Shown: one piece after another, positions 1-6,438 of the stretch | Numbering within the stretch: position 1 is the stretch's first letter | Layout of the letters: every line of letters starts with the position of its first letter | Assembly (NCBI GenBank): GCA_025774405.1 | Contig: JALGWB010000113.1 | Coordinates: 1-6,914, forward strand | DNA from: a bacterium | GTDB taxonomy: Bacteria; Arandabacterota; Arandabacteria; Arandabacterales; Arandabacteraceae | Direction of reading: 5' to 3' | DNA: 6,914 nucleotides | The notes under the pieces: generated by a model | The model's database searches: none | The model's input: the letters and a program-made list of their open reading frames with translations, nothing else | Told to the model about the DNA's origin: nothing | Made by a program: the position numbers and the translations under genes

Positions 1-1
1 G

Positions 2-337
2 GCTGCAATGGAGGAGGCCAATAAGCAAGCGACCCTTGTCCCCCTCGATGTGATGAAGCGTGCATGGGAGGCTGCTGAGGTTGCAAGAGAGATTGTGGAG
101 AAAGGCAATAGAAACTCTGTAAGCGATGGTGGTGTGGCAGCTCTTATGGCGCGCTCAGCAGCCGAGAGCGCTTATCTTAACGTTTGTATAAATCTACCTG
201 CTATCTCAGATGAGCAGTTCAGGTCTGAGGTCTTGAAGGAGGCGGTGAGACTTCGTCAGCGAATTATTGAGCATACCGAAGCCACAGTACGACTTGCAGA
301 GAAGGTGATAAAAGAATCAACGGGATCTCAAACTTGA
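2..337 (+). CDS. FTCD_C / cyclodeaminase-cyclohydrolase family protein, C-terminal part (5' truncated by window)
   Basis: This is the C-terminal half of a formiminotransferase-cyclodeaminase C-domain protein, the family of formimidoyl-THF cyclodeaminase and bacterial methenyl-THF cyclohydrolase (FchA). These cytosolic helical enzymes interconvert one-carbon tetrahydrofolate derivatives. The family signature is visible: ATLVPLDVM, then a helix, then GNRNSVSDGGVAAL (residues 33-46 counting from the ATG at base 8), then an Ala-rich helix and LNVCINL. The ATG at base 8 is internal. The frame is open to the window edge, about 110 residues are present against about 200 for the stand-alone family, and the N-terminal catalytic segment is missing. 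It is therefore a cut-off gene, not a small protein. Its stop overlaps the 3' end of the convergent ChaN-like gene by 21 bp. Whether the full protein is a deaminase or a cyclohydrolase cannot be judged here. Confidence 0.85.
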   Translation, partial: AAMEEANKQATLVPLDVMKRAWEAAEVAREIVEKGNRNSVSDGGVAALMARSAAESAYLNVCINLPAISDEQFRSEVLKEAVRLRQRIIEHTEATVRLAEKVIKESTGSQT

Positions 338-2017
338 CGATGGCCTGCCATCACTAGAGAGCGACTCTATTGGGGAAAGCTGCTCTACGAGGGTGAGATA
401 GGTTCCCAAAGACTCTTCTAAGTCTGAGAAGTTGGTGAAGAATAGATCTCTGACATACGATTTCTCAAGCCTGCCCTTGAGCAATCCATGAAAGATGTAA
501 TCGCCAAGCATGTAGCCTAGAACGTGAGTCAAACCCACGTGAAGGCGCAAGGGGAGTTGGTAGGTTTCCCCACAGGTTCTCCAGAGCTTCCCTGTTGCAA
601 GGTAGATTCGCTCGAGCTCTTTGTGCTTGCGCATGTGATAGCCGATGACTCTCAGGTCATCGATCTGTTCAGGCGGTTTATTTGGGTGCTTCCTGCGCAA
701 ATGGACAAAATCATCAAGTGTTGGCGCCTGCCGCTTGTGGTTTACAATCTTTGAGCCGAAAAACCCAAGCGCCTCGCGCATCACACGACAGTAAAAATCC
801 TCAACCCGGCTAAGATTCTCACGACGCGCTCCCGCACAGGTTTTGTGTATGAAGTGGGTTGCTTCCTCTGCAGCATGATTGACCGAGAGATTAGCAATAT
901 ATATGATATTAGCTTTTTCAATGAAGTAGGACTCATTGTTACCTATGTGTTCGGCAATCGTCCTTATCTCGCTAAGGGTAAGCCCGTATTGATCGCGGAG
1001 GTGATCAAGGAAGTCCAGATCAGCCGGGGAATAAACGGTGAATGTATCCAGGCCATCAACTCTAATGCTGAGGAAGTCGGATATCACTCGGACGAGCTCC
1101 AGGATCTGACTGTAGAGATCACAGTTGCCAGTCCACTCAGGTCCCCATGATTTGGGATATGGGGAGGCAAGTTCTTTCGTATTTTCAATCCAGTTGAGAT
1201 AGGACTGGAACTTGATTATGGGAGGAGTACTGATAACACAGAATTTGTCATCGTCAAGCAAGACCACATCGGTTTCCTGCTCAAGCCCTTGCCTTGCGAG
1301 CTCCCAGTAGATATTCTCGTTGTTCTGATAGATCATTACGGTCTTTGGATGGAGATGCTGTAAAGCGAGGATTTCATTGACCTCCCTTGGAAGATGGCTC
1401 GGTGCAATGTGAAGATCCCCATCGAAAACATAGACAAGCCTTTCCGGGTCTTTGGTGAATTCACCCGCTATGACTCTTGCCGCCTCCCGGTCTCTGCGCC
1501 TCAAAGCGCCTCGACCCCGGTGCCCTTCTGAATTGATGCCGATGACCCTGATGGCATTGTCCTTGGCAAATGTGAAAAGATCGCGGTAGTTCTGCCATGG
1601 GAAACCCCACGTTCGACTATAGTCAATTGCCTCGAGAAACTCTCGTTCAGAGAGAGAATCAGCCATGAAGCGGTCAAGGATCGATTGATGTTCGATACGG
1701 ATTGTCTCAAGGGCAAGCGTTATTCTTGGACGATGATCTATGAGACTTCGCAGGATTCTCAAAGGGATACGCTGGGCTTGAGCCATTGTGTGATAGTCAC
1801 CGTTATAGATGATGTCGGCCCTGGCTGCTGCTGCTATAAGCTCAGCCATTGTTGAGCAACGGCGGAAGTTCTTGAACTCGCTTTCATATTCCTCTCGATA
1901 AGTCAATAGCTCCTTAGAGGGTTTCTTGAGGGATGACCGAATCTCGGCCTGGAGTTTCTCAACAATGCGTTTCTGAATCTCGATGAGTTGCTGGCGGCAT
2001 TGTGATTTTGAGGCCAT
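317..2017 (-). CDS. ChaN/Tiki-superfamily (haem-binding uptake-like) protein with long helical C-terminal extension
   Basis: The predicted protein has 566 residues. Residues about 60-265 match the ChaN-like fold (Cofac_haem_bdg; EreA/TraB/Tiki superfamily). A strand leads to NGDYH (72-76), in the place of the family's GExH; ALETIR (102-107) follows, then WGFPW (137-141), and finally VFDGDLH...SHLP (197-210). Known members bind haem or act as metal-dependent hydrolases, but the activity here cannot be assigned. Residues about 270-566 are a helical region that I do not recognise. It contains the histidine/acid cluster HAAEEATHFIH (381-391). The N-terminus shows no signal peptide or lipobox, so a cytosolic location is likely. 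I chose the ATG at 2017 because a GGGGGAG Shine-Dalgarno lies 10 nt upstream. The frame stays open 61 codons further to 2200, but that stretch is Pro/Lys/Arg-rich and has no domain character. The gene is divergent from the Clp-RF2 gene and convergent with the FTCD_C gene. Confidence 0.8.
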   Translation of the reverse strand: MASKSQCRQQLIEIQKRIVEKLQAEIRSSLKKPSKELLTYREEYESEFKNFRRCSTMAELIAAAARADIIYNGDYHTMAQAQRIPLRILRSLIDHRPRITLALETIRIEHQSILDRFMADSLSEREFLEAIDYSRTWGFPWQNYRDLFTFAKDNAIRVIGINSEGHRGRGALRRRDREAARVIAGEFTKDPERLVYVFDGDLHIAPSHLPREVNEILALQHLHPKTVMIYQNNENIYWELARQGLEQETDVVLLDDDKFCVISTPPIIKFQSYLNWIENTKELASPYPKSWGPEWTGNCDLYSQILELVRVISDFLSIRVDGLDTFTVYSPADLDFLDHLRDQYGLTLSEIRTIAEHIGNNESYFIEKANIIYIANLSVNHAAEEATHFIHKTCAGARRENLSRVEDFYCRVMREALGFFGSKIVNHKRQAPTLDDFVHLRRKHPNKPPEQIDDLRVIGYHMRKHKELERIYLATGKLWRTCGETYQLPLRLHVGLTHVLGYMLGDYIFHGLLKGRLEKSYVRDLFFTNFSDLEESLGTYLTLVEQLSPIESLSSDGRPSSSLRSR

Positions 2018-2026
2018 TCGAATCGA

Positions 2027-2033
2027 CTCCCCC
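2027..2033 (-). promoter_or_regulatory. Shine-Dalgarno of the ChaN-like gene
   Basis: The minus strand reads GGGGGAG here, about 10 nt before the ATG at 2017. It is the only good ribosome-binding site near the 5' end of this frame, and it decides the start against the 61-codon longer alternative. Confidence 0.65.
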
Positions 2034-2178
2034 TGGTTATTATCGGAGTGAATATTGTGAGGCTTAACGTCAGCATGGGCGAACATCCGCCAGTATGACC
2101 TCATCTTGCATTTCTTTGGGCGTTTTGGTAGAACATAACGTTTCGAAGGGGGAAGTGGGTGACAATGCTGGGGCTCAG

Positions 2179-2194
2179 GACGTAAGACAACGTC
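2179..2194. repeat. Short perfect inverted repeat GACGT-N6-ACGTC (possible operator)
   Basis: The five-base arms at 2179-2183 and 2190-2194 flank a 6-bp spacer. The repeat sits upstream of the 2271 gene and downstream of its weak candidate promoter. Its geometry suits a small dimeric regulator site, but arms this short are common by chance. A further ACGTCA occurs at 2067-2072. Confidence 0.2.
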
Positions 2195-2260
2195 ACGCAA
2201 TCCATCCCATTAGATCTTGACCCTCGCTGTCGGGCTTCCGTGCAGAGGATGCTAATCTGC

Positions 2261-2266
2261 GGAGGT
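2261..2266 (+). promoter_or_regulatory. Shine-Dalgarno of the TPR-Clp-RF2-like gene
   Basis: GGAGGT sits 4 nt before the ATG at 2271. The strong match at normal spacing supports this start and suggests efficient translation. Confidence 0.8.
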
Positions 2267-2270
2267 AGCC

Positions 2271-5200
2271 ATGGCAAGAAAAACCAGAAAGGCTACAGAA
2301 AGCCCTTCGGAATTCTTTGATTTTGTCCAGCGGGTTGAACAACTCCTGAAGGAAGAGGATTGGGAGAAAGCTCACTCTGAGCTTCAGAGCCACAAGCGAG
2401 CTTATAGCAATCTTGCTGAATTTCATTATCTCTGGGGGAGATATCATCAGGCCATTGGCGAGCATGACAGCGCCCTCCAGTACTTGCTCAGGGCAATCGA
2501 GATCGACCCCACGGACTGGAGGTTCTACAGGGATGCTGCTGATGTGTATGCTGAACAGGCAAAGTTGAACGAGGCCATCAATATACTCCAGAGTGGCAAG
2601 GTCAGTGCAAAGGATGCTTTCAACCTTTATCCAATTCTCATAGACCACGCCGTCAATTTGCGTGATTGCACCCTGCTCGATGAAGTCGTGGAGGAATTCA
2701 GACAGCAATATGGCGACACCGGTCCATTTCTCTATCGCACGGCCGTAGCGTGTTACAGAGCTGGACTGATAGCAAGATCTCTCGATGCACTTCGGCTTTG
2801 TACGGATGCAGGTTACACAGGGGAACATCACTATTGGTACCTTGCCCTTATCTGCACCTACTTTGAAAACCTGTATGACCTCAGCGATGCCGTCCTTACA
2901 TTCTACCGAAAGCAACTTGCAAGAAACCCACGGGACGCTGACCTACTCTCGGAGATTCACGCCTATGTGGTCTCTCATCCGGATCTTGTGGACGATGAAG
3001 TCAGAATGGCACTTTGGCAGAAGATAGGCACGCTGTCCAACAAGGGTGGCAATCTTGCAGATTCACTTTATTTCATCACGGAGCAAGACGCAGACCGAAT
3101 CTTCACCAGGTGGGTTAATGAAAGGTTACCAGGCATCGAATTTGACTACGTGATCTTCAGTGAAATCCATCTTTACCTTAGCCGTAACCCTGCACGCTAC
3201 CCTGGCATAGGACTTGATCCAGGGGAGTGCCTCAAACATACGGCAGCCAGGCTCAGAGAGTGCAGAAGGACACGGGAGGCTGTCATCTTCGAGTCCTGGC
3301 TGGAAGCTCTCGATGGTGATGTGAAGCAGGCGGAGCGAGGTTTTTCGCGAATAGTATTTGAGCCACCAAATTCCGACGAAATATCCTCGCGCGTCGAGCG
3401 TCTGAAGCATGAGGGGGAGGAATATATCGAGCGAGAAGCGCAACAGGGTGGAGAGGGCTTTCCACCATTGGAATCATCTGATGTCGAAGATGATGAGGAT
3501 GAAGGAATCCTGAGCTATGGAGTCAATCTCTCGAAAACTGCTGAAGATCACTTCATTGTCGGGCTTGACTCCGTGGTGAGAAGAATGGCTGAGATAATAA
3601 GCAGGGCAACGGTTAAAAGCATCGTCCTTACAGGGCCCTCGGGAGTCGGTAAGACTGCAGCAATAAAAGCGCTGGCGAAATTGCTGCGGACGAAGTCCAG
3701 TCCCACCAACATAAGGGGTGGGCGTATTTTTTCAGATTTCAACAACTTCACTGCTTTCAGGTGCAAAGTACATAGGTATGTGGCAAGGCAGGCTGAGGTC
3801 ACTGTGTAATGCTGCCAGCTTCAAACGCAAGACGTTAGTTTATTTCGAGGACATCGGTAACATCTTCGGCGCGGGAAAAACGGAAGGTAATGAAGCTCGT
3901 TTCGCCGATTATCTTATTCCTCGCATGGAGCAGGGCGATATCGTACTTATCGGTGAGATGGACAGCTTACAAGCTCAGACCGTTCTATGGGATGAGCCGC
4001 GTTTTCAGCGCCTGGTGAATGTAATTCCAATCGACGAGCCCAGGTATGACCAGACAATCGATATTGTCAAGGCAGTCGCTGACCATGAGGGTAACGCGAA
4101 GGGTGTGATATTCGAACCCGAGAGCATACGGGAAGCAATTGAGTTGACCAGTGCGTTCATGCCATACAGGGCTCTACCGGGGAAGGCAATTGACGTTCTT
4201 CGCCACGCTGCTGAGATTTTTGGGGATGGTGATACCGGGCAGCCCGTGCGAATAGGCGAGGAGGAGATCGTGCTTACCTTCTGCGAGATGACTGGTATGC
4301 CGGAGCTTATTGTCGATAAGAATCAGAAGCTTGATCTTGACAGGATGAGGCGCTTTTTCACTGACAGGGTCCTCGGTCAAGATGAGGCAGTCACTGTCAT
4401 GATGGATGCCGTGCTTGCAGTCAAGGCAAGGCTTTGCGATGACCGTCGACCGATAAGGAGCTACCTTTTTGTTGGGCCAACTGGGGTAGGCAAGACCGAA
4501 TCCGCAAAGGTCTTGGCTGAGTTTCTCTTTGGTAGCCAGGACCGACTGATCAGGCTCAACATGTCTGAGTACAATCAACCTTCGGATGTCGAAAGGCTTC
4601 TCAGATCGTCCCAGCGTGGCCGCATCGATGAAAGCCACTTGCTAAGCTCGATAAGAAGGAATCCTTTCAGCGTAGTCCTGCTTGATGAGGTTGAAAAGGC
4701 GGATTCAACGGTGCTAAATCTTCTGCTGCAACTACTTGATGAAGGACTCTTGCGCGATGATGCCGGCAAACCTGCCAACTTCCAGTCGTCCATCATTATA
4801 ATGACATCCAACATCGGGGCACGCAGGTACACTGCTCAGTCAATAGGCTTTGGCAGTCATCGGGAAATTGACAATATCCAGGCAGGCGTTATGGCAGATG
4901 TGAAAAGCTTCTTCACTCCGGAGATCTTCAATCGCTTCGACGAGGTTATCTGTTTTAAGCCCCTTACCAAGCAAGTGCTGAGTACGATCATCAACCGTGA
5001 GATTGGCAAAGTGCTTGAGCGTAAAGGTGTTGTCAGTCAAGAGATCTCAGTCGATGTGGATCCACTTGTTAAGAATCACATCATAGAGATCGGTTACGAT
5101 CCGAAGTATGGTGCTCGACATTTAAGGCGAGCCGTCGAGAAGGCAATAGCGATTCCACTGGCCACCCTGATGAGCACGTCGCACGTTGAGGGGGGCAGCC

Positions 5201-6369
5201 ATATTCGTATCAATCTTATCGATGGTAAACCAAGGGCGTATGTTGTCAAACTTGACATGCTTCAGCTCGTCGATGCCGAAGCGGCAGCCATACGGGAGAT
5301 CAAACTTTCACAGCTTGAAATACCTGATCGTGGACTCCGCAAGATGTTAGCCTCAATGGAGGGTCGAATCCAGTCTCTCAAAGACCACCTCAAACTTGAC
5401 GAGACTCTCAAGGGGCGGGAGGAGCTTCAGCGCCAGATGGTTCAACCCACTTTCTGGGACAATCCTTCTAAGGCAAATGGAGTGCTGAGGGACTTTGCGA
5501 AAGTCAACCGGAAGATCGAACGAATCCGCCGCTGGGAAAATCTCCACGACCGTATCAAGTCAGCCCTTACGGCACCTTCAATGGCTGGCAAAGTACCCTC
5601 GCGAGTCAAATCTCAGATCGTCGGGCTGATGAAGGATCTTGAATCGGCCGAGATGGAAATACTCCTCGAAGGCAAGCATGACTTCGCTGATGCATTCGTT
5701 GTTCTGGACTCTGATGGGGTCACAAAAGACCATGTCAGTTGGCTGGTTGACATGACGGGGGTTTATCTCAACTGGGCGAAGCGGCGTGGCTATCATGCCA
5801 AGCTTGTTGGAGAAGGTCCTCTCAGTGATGAGGGTGGGTACCGGATTATCATTCACATTGGGGGATTGAACACATTTGGTCTGCTGAGGAACGAGGAAGG
5901 CATACACCGCAAGCAGATCACCCGGGAGACCGGCAAGACAGTTGAGACCAGGAGATATGATTGCAAGATCATGGTACTTCCCGATGTGCATTCTGCAGAA
6001 GAGTTGGGAATAGGGATTCAGCGACGCATTCGCAACCTCAAGCCACCTCGCAAGGGTCATAAGATGAGAATGCTCTCAAGGCAAGTATTTGTGAACCTGC
6101 CCGATCGGACGGCAGCCCTTGAATTCTTCAGTGATAGCACAACAGCCGCCGATAAGGCACTCATAGAAGATTTTTTCCTTGCCTATGGCAGCCATCTCAA
6201 GGAGCAGCCCGAGAAACCACGTCATGCTTTGTGGGGATCTCTTGTGCGAACGCTTGTAGCGGGTAAAAACATTCGTATCATCGACTATGCATCCAAGACT
6301 GTAATGAAAAGCGCAAGGGATTATCTCGGTGGTAAGATCGATGCGCTTCTGCTTGAGCGTCTCACGTGA
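2271..6369 (+). CDS. TPR - double AAA+ Clp ATPase - catalytically dead RF2-like fusion protein (one +1 frame change near 3730)
   Basis: This is a giant fusion gene giving about 1365 residues when one T of the 3727-3732 run is omitted. In order it holds a TPR-like helical region (about 30-350), an acidic linker (about 400-412), a ClpA/C-type AAA+ module 1 (about 427-650), AAA+ module 2 (about 686-997) and a complete RF2-like module (about 1028-1365). There is no ClpB-type coiled-coil M-domain between the ATPase modules, so it resembles ClpA more than ClpB. A protease-type IGF loop is present at 858-860. Uncorrected, the first frame ends at the TAA at 3807-3809, and the second frame runs to the TGA at 6367-6369. 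Both frames match Clp on their own sides of the break, so they are one gene. Family knowledge predicts an ATP-driven hexameric unfoldase. The RF2-like tail suggests ribosome or decoding-centre targeting (inference). No characterised protein with this full architecture comes to mind. Confidence 0.85.
2358..3320 (+). other. TPR-type helical region of the fusion protein (residues about 30-350)
   Basis: The clearest repeats are residues about 51-82 (WGRYHQAIGEHDSALQYLLR, ending in IEIDP) and about 84-116 (FYRDAADVYAEQAKLNEAI). Weaker helical hairpins continue to about residue 350. TPR arrays usually bind protein partners. Here the array replaces the double Clp-N repeat that begins ClpA, ClpB and ClpC. 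Confidence 0.7.
3549..4227 (+). other. AAA+ module 1 (Clp NBD1-like, degenerate) spanning the frame change
   Basis: Walker A is GPSGVGKT at residues 455-462. The pore-1 segment SGAKYIG keeps the Lys-Tyr pair of canonical GTKYRG. Walker B reads LVYFED instead of hhhhDE, so the Mg-binding Asp and the catalytic Glu appear exchanged. The sensor-1 region reads LIGEMD where LIGATT is usual. The PRF triplet replaces ERRF, leaving one of the usual two arginines. The small-domain signature LPGKAIDVLRHAA is intact. ATP binding is likely, and hydrolysis at this site may be weak or absent (inference). The coordinates include the extra base at the frame change. Confidence 0.8.
3727..3732 (+). other. Frame-change site: run of six T
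   Basis: Upstream of this run the Clp match is in the frame of base 2271. Downstream it is one base later. From the Arg of RIF (codon at 3723) to the Lys of AKYIG (codon at 3766) is 43 nt, where the Clp family expects 42. Dropping one T gives RIFQISTTSLLSGAKYIG, which matches Clp spacing residue for residue. An indel, a true mutation or a programmed +1 shift would all look like this. A purine-rich AAGGGGTGGG lies just upstream (3713-3722). Confidence 0.75.
4327..5262 (+). other. AAA+ module 2 (Clp NBD2-like, AAA_2 plus ClpB D2-small)
   Basis: The motifs, in corrected numbering, are VLGQDEAV (701-707), Walker A GPTGVGKT (735-742), Walker B VVLLDE (801-806), sensor-1 Asn847 in IMTSN, a protease-type IGF loop (858-860), the Arg finger in EIFNRF (R888) and sensor 2 GAR (R949) in the small domain. 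All catalytic elements are present. The usual GYVG pore loop is missing and reads SSQRGRIDESH, without an aromatic residue. This should be an active ATPase (inference), but substrate grip in this ring may differ from ClpA/B/C. Confidence 0.88.
5353..6366 (+). other. Complete RF2-like module lacking GGQ and SPF
   Basis: This stretch aligns with peptide chain release factor 2 along its length. PTFWDNPSKA matches the RF2 PxFWND element, and a helical PCRF domain follows. VYLNWAKRRGYHAKLV matches the RF2 MYLRWAExRGFK segment, and GLLRNEEGIHR matches GWLRTETGVHR. Near the end, WGSLVRTLV matches WGSQIRSYV, and a final DALLLERL matches the RF2 terminal helix. SPF aligns with RET (residues 1218-1220), and the GGQH position reads RKGH (about 1260-1263). 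Stop-codon reading and peptidyl-tRNA hydrolysis are therefore not expected, although the fold and possibly ribosome A-site binding may remain (inference). At about 340 residues it is close to full RF2 length. Confidence 0.85.
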
Positions 6370-6438
6370 AAGCGACACAGCTTGACCTCGTTACCTCTCA
6401 GCCTTAAACTTCCGGTGAATGCTCAGGGAGTCAAGCAC

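Larger units (their letters stand above)
2018..2270. promoter_or_regulatory. Divergent intergenic region between ChaN-like and Clp-RF2-like genes
   Basis: These 253 bp separate two head-to-head genes and must contain at least their leader sequences, probably both promoters. On the + strand, TTGCAT (2106-2111), 17 bp and TAGAAC (2129-2134) form a weak sigma-70-like pair (3/6 and 4/6 matches). This would give a leader of about 130 nt for the 2271 gene. On the minus strand, a GATAAT hexamer (2044-2039) lies too close to the ribosome-binding site to be convincing. A perfect inverted repeat, GACGT-N6-ACGTC, lies at 2179-2194. None of these elements is certain. Confidence 0.4.

Noticed and set aside
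339..352. Inverted repeat GATGG-CCTG-CCATC just after the FTCD_C stop, considered as a terminator
   Set aside because: The stem is only 5 bp, no T-run follows on either strand, and it lies inside the ChaN-like coding region.
1501..1716. Minus-strand 71-codon frame inside the ChaN-like gene
   Set aside because: It is an alternative frame within a well-supported coding region, with no signature of its own.
2018..2200. 61-residue N-terminal extension of the ChaN-like protein
   Set aside because: The extra residues are Pro/Lys/Arg-rich without domain character, and the ATG at 2017 has the good Shine-Dalgarno.
2193..2915. Minus-strand open frame of 240 codons opposite the TPR region
   Set aside because: It lies fully antisense to a region with clear TPR character and a strong ribosome-binding site. 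Its product is Cys/Ile-rich without domain signatures, so it is a shadow of the real gene.
3718..3809. Separate second gene starting at the GTG at 3718, overlapping the end of the first frame
   Set aside because: This start lies in the middle of an AAA+ domain, has its Walker A upstream in the other frame, and removing one T restores exact Clp spacing. It is one gene with a frame change, not two.
4174..4638. Minus-strand open frame of 154 codons opposite AAA+ module 2
   Set aside because: It is antisense to the Walker A region of an unmistakable Clp module and has no start signal or domain features.
5578..6060. Minus-strand open frame of 160 codons opposite the RF2-like module
   Set aside because: The + strand here aligns with RF2 over its whole length, and the antisense product shows no recognisable pattern.
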